Positions 51,991 through 62,404 of a DNA stretch of 64,000 nt are shown piece by piece (within the stretch, counting starts at the first letter, position 1; each line of letters starts with the position of its first letter). Made by a program: the position numbers and the translations under genes. Location of the stretch: the NCBI RefSeq assembly GCF_000021805.1, contig NC_011726.1:1364001-1428000 (forward strand), read 5' to 3'. The notes below the pieces were generated by a model that was not told the DNA's origin, made no database searches, and saw only the letters and a list, made by a program, of their open reading frames with translations. Source of the stretch: Rippkaea orientalis PCC 8801 (GTDB taxonomy: Bacteria > Cyanobacteriota > Cyanobacteriia > Cyanobacteriales > Microcystaceae).

Positions 51991-54522
51991 ATGGAAAGTA
52001 CCTCTAATAATGATTCTTCTCCTTCAACAGGACGTTTATTTGCTATTCTAATTGCCTGTTTTTATAGTCTCTTTACCTTACTTCCTAATAGCCATAGTTT
52101 AATGGTTCAATGGTCTTGGGTTTTTGTTTGGCAAATTGCCTTACTCTGTCCGATTCTTTGGCTATTAGGAAACGTTATTCAAACAAAACAGATTAAAGGG
52201 TTAGGATTAGGGTTAGATTGGGTAATAGGGTTAGTTATATTAGGAATAATTATCGCTAGTCTGTTTGCTGAATTTCCTAATCACGCGCGATGGTATGGAT
52301 GGGCAGCATTAGGGTTTCTTGCTGCTTTATATAGTCTAAATAATTGGATAGATTCCCCTGAGAAACGCGACAAGTTATTGACTTTTCAAGGGTATCTTAA
52401 TTTAGCTTTTATAGTGGTTAGTTTATTTTTTTGGATAACCCAAACTTTACTTCCTGAACTCTCTAGATTGAATCAATTTAAACAACTTGGGGTGAATTTA
52501 TCGTTTGATTTTTCAACCCTTGAACTACGCAATTGGGCACCTCTTGGACATCAAAATTATGTCGCAGGATATCTTTTACTCGCTTTACCTGTATTACTTA
52601 TCTTAGCCATTCAGCAACAAGGCAAAAAACGATGGCTATGGATAACAGGAATAGTCCTAGGATTAATCAATCTTTATACTACCAGTTCTAGAGGCGGCTG
52701 GTTAGGATTATTAGTGCTGTTTTTATGCGGTATAACAATACTCTTAATTCAGGCAAATATTCCTCGACTTTGGATAAGTTTAGGGGCAATAGGAGGATTA
52801 TTAATTATTATTTTATTAGCTGTTGCCAATAACCGTCTTCGCACATTAATAATAGGAATATTACAAGGAAATTCATCAGGAGAATTGCTATATCGTTTGA
52901 TTAATTCAGCCATTGGATGGCAAATGGGAATTACTCATCCCGTGACGGGAATTGGGTTAGGAGGAGTGCCTTTATTATATCAAAAATATCGTCCCATTTG
53001 GGCAGGAAGAGAGTCAGAATTAGCTTATCAACTCCATAGCAGTCCTATTCAATTATTCGCAGAGATCGGTATTTGGGGCATTTTTCCTATCTTAGTAGGA
53101 ATGATTTTATTAACCTATCATTGTTGGCGTTGGTTAAAAAATAATCAGCCACTAAATAATCAGCAAGATTTAACGATTTTCTTGAGTTTATATGCAGGAT
53201 TATTAGGGTATGGAATGATGAGTTTTACAGACTATCAATTAGATAATATTGCTATTAGTGGAACCCTAGTTATTTATCTCGTTTGTTTAACATCAATCTT
53301 GAGATTAAATTTACAACAAAACTCTCCCTCTTCTTCCTCTATCTCCTCCTACCTTTCTTGGTTTGCCTACGGTGGTTTAGGAATCGTTTTAGTGATGATT
53401 ATTTGGTTAATTCCTATCCATCGCGCTTGGCAACTTTCCAGTTTTGGATTTACCGCATTACGTCAAGAAAAGTTAGAATTATTTATTAAATTCTTAGCGC
53501 GATCGCATCAATTAGCCCCTTGGGAACCCTACTATCCCTATCAATTGGGCTATAATTTAGGGAATACTGCTTTAACGATACCCGATCCTCAAGTTCGTCA
53601 ACCTTTACTCGATGACAGTATTAAGTGGTTTGAAATAGGAATTAAAGTCTCTCCTTATCAGGAATTTGGTCATACAAATTTAGGATGGTTACTGTTACAA
53701 AATAACAACGCTACAGCAGCAATACAATCGTTCGTTGAGTCAGCGAAATTAGTTCCAGCGAAACGGGGAGTTATGTATGGATTAGGATTAACTTTATTAG
53801 CCCAAAATAAAGTAGAATTAGCCATAGAAGCGATGACTTTAGAAGGATTAAGAGATCCCCTATTTATTACCAGTCCTCTGTGGCGATCACCTGAGTTAAA
53901 ATCCATTTATTCCCAAGTTTTAGATAACATAATTGCTAATTATAATCAGTTTTTAAAAACCTCTTCTTCAGAAGAGTTTACAAGAATACTGCATCAAAGT
54001 CGAGGAGGAATTTATTGGTGGCAAGGTAACTTAAATAAAGCAAAAGAAGACTTACAAAATAATGGAACCCCGTTAAGTCAAAATATCTTAGATCTTGCCC
54101 ACGGGAAGTCAATTTCCAGCAATCTTGATCAACCTGCTTCTCTAGTGATTGAAGCGTGGAATAATTCATCACAACGTGCTATATTGTTAGAACAAGCTTG
54201 GCTTAAAGCGACAAAAACTTTGTTACCCGCGAGTCTTAAACAACAATTATTAGAAACCATGAATCAATCTTCTTCGTTTGATCAATGGTTAAAAGAAAAT
54301 GCACCTTCGGTACAATATCGTCGTCAACGATTAGGGTTTGGGGTATTGAGTCGTCACATTGATGGTTCTATTCCTCAAGATTTCTTAGTCGTCGTTGATA
54401 ATGTTCCGATGAATACTTGGTTTAGTGAAATCCTACCTTCTCCTATTCAAAATACTGAATTAGAGTTAGCCATACAACCATTACGAACAAATTTATTGAA
54501 CAAACTTCAGATAGTCAAGTAA
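51991..54522 (+). CDS. O-antigen ligase-like/IctB-type membrane protein with TPR tail
   Basis: An 843-residue protein. The first about 470 residues hold ten or more membrane helices, including the Wzy_C/O-antigen ligase signature TTSSRGGWLGLLVLF and the extracytoplasmic GIGLGGVPLLYQKYRP. Residues about 480-650 are TPR-like helices (PWEPYYPYQLGYNLG, FGHTNLGWLLLQ). The C-terminal 180 residues are unrecognised. Members polymerise or ligate polysaccharide; in cyanobacteria related proteins were once called IctB. Role in exopolysaccharide or glycoprotein synthesis is inference. The start is ATG 51991. Confidence 0.85.
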   Translation: MESTSNNDSSPSTGRLFAILIACFYSLFTLLPNSHSLMVQWSWVFVWQIALLCPILWLLGNVIQTKQIKGLGLGLDWVIGLVILGIIIASLFAEFPNHARWYGWAALGFLAALYSLNNWIDSPEKRDKLLTFQGYLNLAFIVVSLFFWITQTLLPELSRLNQFKQLGVNLSFDFSTLELRNWAPLGHQNYVAGYLLLALPVLLILAIQQQGKKRWLWITGIVLGLINLYTTSSRGGWLGLLVLFLCGITILLIQANIPRLWISLGAIGGLLIIILLAVANNRLRTLIIGILQGNSSGELLYRLINSAIGWQMGITHPVTGIGLGGVPLLYQKYRPIWAGRESELAYQLHSSPIQLFAEIGIWGIFPILVGMILLTYHCWRWLKNNQPLNNQQDLTIFLSLYAGLLGYGMMSFTDYQLDNIAISGTLVIYLVCLTSILRLNLQQNSPSSSSISSYLSWFAYGGLGIVLVMIIWLIPIHRAWQLSSFGFTALRQEKLELFIKFLARSHQLAPWEPYYPYQLGYNLGNTALTIPDPQVRQPLLDDSIKWFEIGIKVSPYQEFGHTNLGWLLLQNNNATAAIQSFVESAKLVPAKRGVMYGLGLTLLAQNKVELAIEAMTLEGLRDPLFITSPLWRSPELKSIYSQVLDNIIANYNQFLKTSSSEEFTRILHQSRGGIYWWQGNLNKAKEDLQNNGTPLSQNILDLAHGKSISSNLDQPASLVIEAWNNSSQRAILLEQAWLKATKTLLPASLKQQLLETMNQSSSFDQWLKENAPSVQYRRQRLGFGVLSRHIDGSIPQDFLVVVDNVPMNTWFSEILPSPIQNTELELAIQPLRTNLLNKLQIVK

Positions 54523-54704
54523 TTAATCAAGATTCAAGATTAACCCCTGACTTAGAAAAATTTTAGAATAAGTGTTAAGATAGTTTACTAAGACAGTACA
54601 AACAATGGATAGAACAGTTTTAAGTTCTAAAACTGAGTTATAGTTTACTGTTGCCTAGTGGATATGATTATAGCAATTTAAAACAAACTTCAGGAATCAA
54701 CATT

Positions 54705-56078
54705 ATGACAACGACAACTCAACCCTTGGCAAAACAAACAAATTCTTTTCCCAATGGTCCTGAAAGCTATGGATTTAGAGAAACGCTGAAGCTTATTTTT
54801 AATCCGTTACCTGCTTTAGAAGAATCAAGAAATCGCTATGGAGATATTTATTCATTTCCGGGTATTTCTAATCTTCCTCCCTCTATTATACTCGGTAATC
54901 CCCAAAGCATTGAAGAATTATTTACTGCTAATACAGACTTATTTGATTCAGGTGCATCTAATGCAGCATTGAAACCATTATTGGGAGATATGTCTATCTT
55001 ACAATTAGATGGCAATCCCCATCAACAGCGACGTAAATTACTCATGCCATCGTTTCATGGACAACGATTACAAAGCTATGGCAACATCATTATCGAAATC
55101 ACGGAGAAAGTCATAAAACAATGGAAAATAAATCAGCCTTTTTTGATGCGAAATGTAACTCAAGAGATTACCCTAAAAGTGATTTTAAAAGCGGTTTTTG
55201 GTGTTAATGAAGGAGAATATTACGATCAATTAAGACAAAAATTTAGTCATTATTTAGATTTGTTTAACTCCCCAATATACACAACAACGCTTTTTTTAAA
55301 CTATCTGCAAAAAGACTTAGGTAGCTGGAGTCCTTGGGGACATTTTCAGCGTCAAAAACAAGCCATTTATGAACTGCTTAGCCAAGAAATTGAAACCCAT
55401 CGTCAGCAAGATGGAGGGGAAGACATTTTGAGTCTATTATTATCAACAACCGATGAAGATGGAAATCCCCTCAGTAAAGCAGAAATCATGGATGAATTAG
55501 TGACACTATTATTTGCTGGACATGATACCACTGCATCCGCATTAGCCTGGGCATTTTATTGGATTCACTCTCAACCGGATGTTTATCATAACTTAATGAA
55601 CGAATTAGGAACAATTGATGCAGAAACTGATCCGACAAATATCGCTAAACTGCCCTACTTAAATGCCGTTGTTTCTGAAACGTTAAGAATTTATCCTATT
55701 GCCTTATTTGCCTTTGGACGAATGTTAAAAAGTCCTTTAGACCTCATGGGATATTCCTTTGATAAAGGAACTATTTTCAGCCCTTGTATTTACCTAGTTC
55801 ATCATCATCCTGAGGTTTATCCTAACTCCAAAACTTTTAAACCAGAACGATTTTTAGAACGTCAATTTTCTCCCTATGAATTTATTCCTTTTGGGGGAAG
55901 TAATCGCCGTTGTTTAGGCTATGCGTTAGCTTTGTACGAAATGAAGTTAGTTTTAGCAACAGTATTGCAAAAAACAGCCCTAAAATTAGCTAGTTCTCGT
56001 CCAGTTGTTCCAGTTCGTCGTGGCTTTATTATGACAGCTTCTGGTGGAGTAAAAATGATAGCAACAAAGATTAATTAA
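54705..56078 (+). CDS. Cytochrome P450 (CYP110-like)
   Basis: Soluble haem monooxygenase of 457 residues. The I-helix oxygen motif is FAGHDTTASALAW, the K-helix ExxR is in VVSETLRIYP, and the haem-binding loop is FIPFGGSNRRCLGYALA with the axial Cys. Early PESYGFRETLKLIFNPLPAL resembles cyanobacterial CYP110, which oxidises fatty acids or alkanes. I start at ATG 54705; the open frame goes back to a TTG at 54651 without a ribosome site. No redox partner is adjacent. The substrate is unknown. Confidence 0.92.
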   Translation: MTTTTQPLAKQTNSFPNGPESYGFRETLKLIFNPLPALEESRNRYGDIYSFPGISNLPPSIILGNPQSIEELFTANTDLFDSGASNAALKPLLGDMSILQLDGNPHQQRRKLLMPSFHGQRLQSYGNIIIEITEKVIKQWKINQPFLMRNVTQEITLKVILKAVFGVNEGEYYDQLRQKFSHYLDLFNSPIYTTTLFLNYLQKDLGSWSPWGHFQRQKQAIYELLSQEIETHRQQDGGEDILSLLLSTTDEDGNPLSKAEIMDELVTLLFAGHDTTASALAWAFYWIHSQPDVYHNLMNELGTIDAETDPTNIAKLPYLNAVVSETLRIYPIALFAFGRMLKSPLDLMGYSFDKGTIFSPCIYLVHHHPEVYPNSKTFKPERFLERQFSPYEFIPFGGSNRRCLGYALALYEMKLVLATVLQKTALKLASSRPVVPVRRGFIMTASGGVKMIATKIN

Positions 56079-56125
56079 AATGTCTTAGCAAGGGGATAAA
56101 CTCCCCTTGATATTTCTTGTCAATC

Positions 56126-56617
56126 ATGCTAGTAAGAACCTACCAACAAGAGGATATTCCACAGATTGCTAAGCTGTATTATAATACAGTTCATGTTATC
56201 AACTCTCAAGATTATACTCCTGAACAAATTCAAGCTTGGGCTCCTGAAATTTACCCCAAAAGCTATTGGCAAAAAAGGTTTAAAAAATACCAGGTTTATG
56301 TAGTAGAAATAGAAGGAGTGCTTGCTGGTTTTGCTGAATTAGAATCGAATGGACATATTGATTGTTTCTATGTCCATCACCAATGGCAAAGAAAAGGGGT
56401 CGGTAAGCAACTCATGAAACACCTAGAAACGGAAGCAAAAACTCTCAATATTCCCTATTTATTTGCTGAAGTAAGTATTACCGCTAAACCCTTTTTTCAA
56501 AGGATGGGTTTTGTTATCACTGAAGAACGACAAAAAGACTATAGACAAGTGTACTTTCAACAATTTCTGATGAAAAAAAGCTTAACAGAATTTAAGGATA
56601 AAGAGTGTGAAAACTGA
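56126..56617 (+). CDS. GNAT-family N-acetyltransferase
   Basis: A 163-residue acetyltransferase. The acetyl-CoA loop is the Q/RxxGxG/A motif in HHQWQRKGVGKQLMKHLE, preceded by the beta-strand GFAELESNGHIDCFYVH, and the end carries YLFAEVSITAKPFFQRMGFV. Start ATG 56126 (the frame begins at a TTG at 56117). Its last 11 bp overlap the GTG of a DUF2887-type gene now broken, so the two were once translationally coupled. The substrate is unknown. Confidence 0.9.
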   Translation: MLVRTYQQEDIPQIAKLYYNTVHVINSQDYTPEQIQAWAPEIYPKSYWQKRFKKYQVYVVEIEGVLAGFAELESNGHIDCFYVHHQWQRKGVGKQLMKHLETEAKTLNIPYLFAEVSITAKPFFQRMGFVITEERQKDYRQVYFQQFLMKKSLTEFKDKECEN

Positions 56618-57214
56618 TAGTATATTTTATCGTCTCTTTCAAGAATTTCCTAGCATTTTTTTCGAGTTAATTGGTGATTCTTCTGATCAAGCAACTGCCT
56701 ATGAATTTACTTCCCGTGAGGTTAAGCAATTAGCATTCCGTCTTGATGGACTATTTTTACCGACAATTAATGAGGAAAATAAGCCATTTTATTTAGTCGA
56801 AATTCAATTTCAACCTGATCCTACCCTATACTATCGAGTATTTGCTGAATTATTCCTTTATCTCAAGCAATATCAGCTTAGTCATCCTTGGCAAGTCGTG
56901 GTGATTTATCCAAGTCGACAGATAGAAAGAGTACAATGGAGATGTCTATTGAGACAATTATTGTTTATAAATTACCCCATAAAAGTCTAGAGGAGATTGA
57001 AGCGATGTTTGGATTAAGTGATTTAAAACAAACCAAAGTTTATCAAGAAGGTAAACTAGAGGGTAAATTAGAAGGTAAATTAGAAGGTAAACTAGAAGTC
57101 ATTCTTCAATTATTAGAGGAAGGTTTTAGTTTACAACAAATCAGTAAAGTTTTAAAACTACCCATTGAGATAGTTGAAGCAGAAGTCAAAAAGCTTCAAT
57201 CTCAATCAAAATAA
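56607..57214 (+). pseudogene. Broken DUF2887 (Rpn/PD-(D/E)xK-like) gene
   Basis: From GTG 56607 the protein reads like the intact copy at 62396-63238 for about 108 residues (KTDSIFYRLFQEFPSIFFEL, REVKQLAFRLDGLFLP), then runs into a stop at 56990. The remainder resumes in another frame near 56940 with SIETIIVYKLPHKSLEEIEA and TKVYQEGKLEGKLEG and continues to 57214. Compared with the intact copy about 70 residues are missing and the frame is shifted. The tail retains a four-residue GKLE repeat array. No function is expected from this copy. Confidence 0.8.
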
Positions 57215-57288
57215 GTTAAATATTAAAGAAATTATGACCAATTTTGATCAATGCTATGATCAAGAGGAAATGAACTCATTAACGAATA

Positions 57289-57717
57289 ATGGTACAAGCA
57301 AAACTCGGTGATCAAGTAACCGTTAACTACACAGGTAAATTAGACGACGGAACCATCTTTGATTCTTCCATTGATCGTGAACCCCTACAATTTTCTCTCG
57401 GCGAAGGTGACGTTATCCCTGGATTTGAAGAAGCCGTCACAGGAATGAGTCCAGGGGATACCAAAACCGTGACTATCCCCTGTAATCAAGCTTACGGACC
57501 CTATCACGAAGAAATGGTCATTGTCGTTGATCAGCAACAAATTCCCGCCGAATTAGGCATAGAAGTCGGTCAACAATTACAAATTCGTCAAGGGGAAGAT
57601 GAGATCATCCCGGTGATCATCACCGATATTTCCGACTCAAAAGTGACCTTAGATGCCAACCATCCCCTCGCGGGTCAAGATTTAACCTTTGAAATTGAAC
57701 TGGTGGAAATTGGCTAA
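57289..57717 (+). CDS. FKBP-type peptidyl-prolyl isomerase, SlyD-like
   Basis: A 142-residue folding helper. The FKBP strands are VTVNYTGKLDDGTIFDSS and FSLGEGDVIPGFEEAVTGM, with the SlyD-type insert-in-flap segment YGPYHEEMVIVVDQQQIP. There is no His-rich metal tail, unlike E. coli SlyD. Cytosolic; likely isomerase plus chaperone. ATG start. It converges on the topoisomerase gene with the stop codons one base apart. Confidence 0.93.
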   Translation: MVQAKLGDQVTVNYTGKLDDGTIFDSSIDREPLQFSLGEGDVIPGFEEAVTGMSPGDTKTVTIPCNQAYGPYHEEMVIVVDQQQIPAELGIEVGQQLQIRQGEDEIIPVIITDISDSKVTLDANHPLAGQDLTFEIELVEIG

Positions 57718-57718
57718 T

Positions 57719-60226
57719 TTAGCCTAATACCGTGGTAATGACTTCCTCTGGTTGGAGTTTAACTAACCTATCTCCGGGTCCATCCTTACCCCAAGGAAGG
57801 ATCGTCTCAACAGAAATGGCCAAAGACCGATTCTGATTCGTTAGGCATCTAACTTGGCCATTCTCTTTCGCAGCAATCATTCCCGCTAATTTATCGGTTT
57901 TTTGGGTAAATTGTAGACATTGAGTACCAAGATCCCCTAATTTCCCTAACCTGAGTTCCGTTAAGGACAACCGTTTTCCATAACCCAGACTAGAAATTAA
58001 TAAAACCTCCCCTTGGGAATGAAGCGTCAGGCAATTGACCACCGTTTCTCCTACATTGCGCAGTTTTAACGCTTGATTTCCCTGGGCACTGCGACCCATT
58101 AGGGGGATCACCTCATCCGTGACGGGATACCGCAAAATTCGCCCTCCTGAGATGGCGATCGCCACTTCTTGACCTTCTTGGGTGGGACAAACGAACCCTA
58201 GGCGATCGCCCTCCTTTAGCTTAATTAAGACCAGTCCTCGATTGGTTAGATCACTCAATTCGGACATTTTCACCCGTTTAATGCGCCCTTGTTGCGTCAA
58301 CAAGAGTAAATCATACCCATGGGGATCATTCGGCACAAAACCCGCATCAATTACCCGATTTGCGTCTCTTTGCGCTCCTTTTGGTAATAAACTCAACAGG
58401 GGAATGGCTTGAAGGGTTAACGGGGGGATTTCCGCGACGGCGACGGGATAGGCTTTCCCCGCGTCAGTAATCACCATTAATTCGCTTTTTTGTCCAATAA
58501 TTGCCCGAAAAATCGGAGAATCTTGTCCCTGACCATCCGGTAATCGCCAAGAAGCCTCTCCTTGATGATTAATTTCTAGGATGGCATTCTCTGGCGGCGG
58601 TTGGGGAGTAAACAGGGTTAAAGAGGGGGTTTTTCGGGGAGATTCCTCAGTTTTAGGGGAAAGTGTTGTAGGAGGTTCCTCTTTTTTAACATTAGGCGTT
58701 GATGAGGACTTAGGTGTTTTCGGGGGTTGAACGATACGAGTACGACGGGGATCACCGAATTTACGTTTTAGCGATCGCAGGTCTTTTTTAAGCGTTTTTA
58801 ACAGTTCATGGCGATCGCTTAACAGGGTTTGCAATTCCTCAATCCGGGTTTGTAACTCCGAATGTTCCGACTGTAATTTTTGTCGTTCCAAGCCCGTCAA
58901 ACGGCGCATCGGCATCGCTAAGATAGCGTTAGCTTGGGCATCACTAATGCCTAATTCCGCCTGAAATCTCATTTTTGCCGTCGTTCCATCGGCTGCATTG
59001 CGTAAAATATCAATGATCGCATCAAGATTATTCAGGGCAATTAACAACCCCGCCAACAGATGCAAGCGACTTTGCGCCTCTTCCAACTCATGGGTGTACT
59101 GACGAGTGAGGGTCTGTTCTCGGAAACGTAAAAATTCCTCTAATAATCGGCGTAACGAAAGCTGACACGGTTTATTATCCACCAAAGCCAGAAGAATTGC
59201 CCCAAAATTGCTTTGTAAAGCCGTTTGTTTATAGAGAGACTTGAGGACAGTATTGGCTTTGGCATCGCGTTTTAATTCAATCACCACCCGCATTCCTGTG
59301 CGATCGCTTTCATCCCGAATATCCGCAATCCCTTCTAAACGCCCTTGATTGACCAAATCCGCCATTTTTTCAATCCAAGCTGCCTTATTCACCTGATAGG
59401 GCAACTCCGTGACCACAATCGCCGTCCGTTCCCGTCGACGTTTTCGTCCCACATCCAAGGTTTCAATGCGAGTGATCCCCCGGACTGGGATAATCCCCCG
59501 TCCCGTCGCGTAAGCTTCCCGAATCCCCTCTTGAGTGATAATTTCGCCTCCGGTGGGAAAATCTGGACCTGGAATCAATTGCCACAGCTTTTCATCAGAG
59601 AGTTCAGGATCATCAATTAACGCCACTAACCCATCGACAATTTCCCCTAAATTATGGGGCGGAATATTCGTCGCCATCCCCACCGCAATCCCGGTGCAAC
59701 CATTCAGCAGTAAAATCGGCAATTGGGCCGGTAAAACGACGGGTTCTTGTTGAGAATTATCAAAATTATTAGTAAAATCAACAATAGCCTCGCTGATATC
59801 CCGTAGCATCCCCGTATCCGCAATGGAGGCTAGTCGGGTTTCCGTGTAACGCATCGCCGCCGGAGGATCATTATCCACTGACCCAAAGTTCCCGTGACCC
59901 GCCAAAAGGGGATAACGACTCGAAAAATCCTGTACAAGACGAACTAAGGCATCATAGACCGCCTGATCGCCGTGGGGATGATATTTCCCCAAGACATCCC
60001 CTACTACCCTAGCACACTTACGAAAGGGGCGATCGGGGGTTAATCCCAATTCATACATAGCATAGAGAATGCGTCGGTGTACGGGTTTGAGTCCGTCGCG
60101 GACATCAGGAAGGGCACGCCCAACAATCACACTCATGGCATACTCAAGATAAGAACGCTTCATCTCGGTATGCAAAGCCGTGGGAATAATTTGACCAGTC
60201 GCTAATAAGTTTAGCTGTCTTGTCAT
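57719..60226 (-). CDS. Type IIA topoisomerase subunit A (GyrA/ParC-like)
   Basis: Breakage-reunion subunit of a type IIA topoisomerase; 835 residues from ATG 60226. The N-terminal part has [36 protein letters not shown] and the catalytic Tyr in [11 protein letters not shown]. The C-terminal beta-pinwheel follows a Pro/Ser/Thr/Lys-rich linker (about 480-535 by eye). The canonical GyrA box QRRGGKG is not visible; the nearest element is [11 protein letters not shown]. It may be a second A subunit (ParC-like) beside the true GyrA, or a GyrA with an altered box. The longer open frame to 60331 is unlikely; GGAGA precedes the chosen ATG. Confidence 0.85.
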   Translation of the reverse strand: MTRQLNLLATGQIIPTALHTEMKRSYLEYAMSVIVGRALPDVRDGLKPVHRRILYAMYELGLTPDRPFRKCARVVGDVLGKYHPHGDQAVYDALVRLVQDFSSRYPLLAGHGNFGSVDNDPPAAMRYTETRLASIADTGMLRDISEAIVDFTNNFDNSQQEPVVLPAQLPILLLNGCTGIAVGMATNIPPHNLGEIVDGLVALIDDPELSDEKLWQLIPGPDFPTGGEIITQEGIREAYATGRGIIPVRGITRIETLDVGRKRRRERTAIVVTELPYQVNKAAWIEKMADLVNQGRLEGIADIRDESDRTGMRVVIELKRDAKANTVLKSLYKQTALQSNFGAILLALVDNKPCQLSLRRLLEEFLRFREQTLTRQYTHELEEAQSRLHLLAGLLIALNNLDAIIDILRNAADGTTAKMRFQAELGISDAQANAILAMPMRRLTGLERQKLQSEHSELQTRIEELQTLLSDRHELLKTLKKDLRSLKRKFGDPRRTRIVQPPKTPKSSSTPNVKKEEPPTTLSPKTEESPRKTPSLTLFTPQPPPENAILEINHQGEASWRLPDGQGQDSPIFRAIIGQKSELMVITDAGKAYPVAVAEIPPLTLQAIPLLSLLPKGAQRDANRVIDAGFVPNDPHGYDLLLLTQQGRIKRVKMSELSDLTNRGLVLIKLKEGDRLGFVCPTQEGQEVAIAISGGRILRYPVTDEVIPLMGRSAQGNQALKLRNVGETVVNCLTLHSQGEVLLISSLGYGKRLSLTELRLGKLGDLGTQCLQFTQKTDKLAGMIAAKENGQVRCLTNQNRSLAISVETILPWGKDGPGDRLVKLQPEEVITTVLG

Positions 60227-60717
60227 TAATTCGTCTCCAAAGGTTACTCGAACTCTAGCGAACAAGCTAAGGCATATCAGTTGCTTGCACAAGAAACTTG
60301 GGCAAGAGAAAAGGGGATAATTAATTATCATTTACCCTTTACCCGACTTCAGCAAAGGCGGCTGACTGATGGGGGGTTAAGCTGGCCTAGATATTAGCAA
60401 TATAGTCCATAATATTAGCAGAATACCCTTAGTGTATTGGACAACTAAGAGAATCAATGCTGTCTCATGGCCTAAGATTTCGCTGTTAAGCTAAGGATAG
60501 CTGATGGTATTGGACAAAAAATGTTCATAATTTTCCTAATGAGCGTAGCCTCGACTGTTAAGATAGTTTGTAGTCCGATGGACTGTACAATAAGTCAATG
60601 AGGTATCAATGAGGTCAAAAACCAGGGTAATAGTATTCAATAAAGTCACCCTGAAGTCAATTAGGTTTATCGATTCACTTCAAACCCGAACTCCTTGTCC
60701 CATAAAAGTTTTAACCC
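60227..60717. other. Intergenic region between divergent topoisomerase and regulator genes
   Basis: About 490 bp. A direct repeat TCAATGAGGT occurs twice near 60596-60615. TATTGGACAA occurs twice (about 60435 and 60514). No gene is seen; the region probably holds the promoters for both neighbours. Confidence 0.45.
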
Positions 60718-61122
60718 ATGAAACTCACTGTTCTGATTGTAGAAGATGATCCCATTAACCTTCGCGTATTCTCAAAAATTTTGATGAAACGCGGAGGTTT
60801 AGAGGTTAAAAATACTGAAGATGTAGAAGAAGTGATCAAAATGGCTCAAGGGGGAGAGGTTGATATTATTTTAATGGACGTTTCCCTATCCCATAGCATT
60901 TATCAAGGTCAAGCGGTTGATGGCATTAAAATCACCCAACTCCTCAAAGCTGATCCCAAAACCGCTAATTTACCGATTATTTTAGTTACCGCCCATGCGA
61001 TGGAGGGCGATCGCGAAAATTTTCTTAAACAAAGTGGGGCTGATGGTTATATCTCTAAACCAGTGGTGGATCATCAGCAATTTATTGATCAAATTTTAGC
61101 AACAGTGGCTCAACGTCAATAA
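60718..61122 (+). CDS. CheY-like single-domain response regulator
   Basis: A 134-residue receiver. The acidic pair is VEDD, the phospho-Asp is in DIILMDVSLS, Thr lies in LVTAHAM and Lys in YISKPVV. There is no output domain, so it probably acts by protein contact, for example on a histidine kinase or motility complex. The loop LSHSIYQGQAVDG after the phospho-Asp is longer than in CheY. ATG start. It is followed about 35 bp later by a SpoIID-type gene on the same strand. No kinase gene is adjacent. Confidence 0.9.
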   Translation: MKLTVLIVEDDPINLRVFSKILMKRGGLEVKNTEDVEEVIKMAQGGEVDIILMDVSLSHSIYQGQAVDGIKITQLLKADPKTANLPIILVTAHAMEGDRENFLKQSGADGYISKPVVDHQQFIDQILATVAQRQ

Positions 61123-61158
61123 CCGATTACCAAGATTTACGATAAAATTTTCATATTT

Positions 61159-62334
61159 GTGGATGTGTGTGAGGAAAATGGTCAAATGTTAAATCAATAT
61201 AATTTAGACGATGGGGTCTGGCGTTTAAGGCTAGTTTGGACAACTTTAGGGCGATCAAGTTGGCTAATAACATTAATCTGGCTATGCTTAATTCTACCCG
61301 CTCAAGCAGCTAGAGAAATGCGAGTCGCTATCAGCAAAGGGGTGAGTAGTGTTAAGGTGGGCAGTTCTACCCCCGCGATCGTTAGAGATGGGGCAGGACG
61401 CAAATTAGGAGAATTGGCGGCTTTAGATGCTTTTACCGTCAAACCAGGGGGAAATGGAGTTAGTTTAGATAAATGGAATACCAGTCAAATTGTTATTGAA
61501 CCAACCATTGATGGGGTCGTCTGGATCGGCGATCGCTGGTATCGGGGTCGAGTACGACTGCTACGCCAAGGAAAAGGGGTAACAGCAGTGAATTTAGTCA
61601 ATTTAGAAGAATATCTCTATAGTGTAGTTGGATCTGAAGCATACCCAACTTGGCCGATGGAAGCCCTCAAGTCTCAGGCAGTGGTAGCACGTACCTATGC
61701 CTTATATCAAGCGTCTAAAGCAAGTAACCGCTATTATGACCTGGATACAACCACGAAAACCCAAGTTTATAAGGGGTTAGAAACGGAATTTGTCACAACC
61801 CATGAGGCGGTTAACGGAACCCTTGGCCAAGTGTTAACCTACAATGGCAAGGTTATTTTAGCGGCTTTTCATTCGTCTTCTGGAGGACATACCGAAAATG
61901 TTGAAGATGTCTGGAGTTCACCCTTGCCCTATTTACGCGGAGTGATAGACTACGATCAAACCGCCCCGGTGTTTCAGTGGAATAAGGCGGTTAATGCCGG
62001 TGAAATGGGACAATTGATCGGGGGAGTGGGAACAGTGCGATCGCTGGTTCCTCAGCGCATTACTCCCCACGGACGCATTATTAATTTAAGAGTCGTGGGA
62101 ACGGGTGGTTCTAAAAATATTAGCGATGATCAATTAAGAAAAGCTTTGGGGTTAAAAAGTACCCTGTTTACGGTATCTTCTAACAATGGAATATTCCAAT
62201 TTGATGGCCGGGGTTATGGCCATGGTATAGGGCTCAGTCAATGGGGAACCCATTACCTCGCGCAACAGGGTATGCCCTACGATCAAATTGTTAGCCACTA
62301 CTATAAAAATGCCCAATTAACTACCCTTAATTAA
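61159..62334 (+). CDS. SpoIID/LytB-domain protein
   Basis: A 391-residue exported or membrane-anchored protein. A hydrophobic segment (about 33-50, LITLIWLCLILPAQAA) looks like a signal peptide. The SpoIID domain follows at about 130-300: NLEEYLYSVVGSEAYPTWPM, LKSQAVVARTYALYQ and FHSSSGGHTENVEDVW, with RGYGHGIGLSQWGTHYLA at the end. SpoIID-type proteins are lytic transglycosylases acting on denuded glycan, here in the cell wall. The first start is GTG 61159, with an ATG at 61189 as alternative; neither has a strong ribosome site. Confidence 0.88.
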   Translation: MDVCEENGQMLNQYNLDDGVWRLRLVWTTLGRSSWLITLIWLCLILPAQAAREMRVAISKGVSSVKVGSSTPAIVRDGAGRKLGELAALDAFTVKPGGNGVSLDKWNTSQIVIEPTIDGVVWIGDRWYRGRVRLLRQGKGVTAVNLVNLEEYLYSVVGSEAYPTWPMEALKSQAVVARTYALYQASKASNRYYDLDTTTKTQVYKGLETEFVTTHEAVNGTLGQVLTYNGKVILAAFHSSSGGHTENVEDVWSSPLPYLRGVIDYDQTAPVFQWNKAVNAGEMGQLIGGVGTVRSLVPQRITPHGRIINLRVVGTGGSKNISDDQLRKALGLKSTLFTVSSNNGIFQFDGRGYGHGIGLSQWGTHYLAQQGMPYDQIVSHYYKNAQLTTLN

Positions 62335-62342
62335 CCCTCGTA

Positions 62343-62364
62343 GGATGCGTTCCCCAACGCATCC
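62343..62364. terminator. Strong hairpin after SpoIID gene
   Basis: GGATGCGTT/AACGCATCC, a perfect 9-bp stem with a CCCC loop, lies 9 bp after the SpoIID stop. Similar TAGGATGCG palindromes are scattered in cyanobacterial intergenic DNA. Either a terminator or a repeat element. Confidence 0.55.
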
Positions 62365-62380
62365 GAATTTCTCTCATTAG

Positions 62381-62404
62381 AAAGATTAAGAAATTTTAAT
62401 CTTT
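62381..62404. terminator. AT-rich hairpin at convergent gene ends
   Basis: AAAGATTAA/TTAATCTTT, 9-bp stem, 6-nt loop. The right arm includes the DUF2887 stop codon. It may end transcription from either side. Confidence 0.4.

Noticed and set aside
59345-59753. Open plus-strand frames inside the topoisomerase gene
   Set aside because: They are antisense to a strongly conserved coding region.
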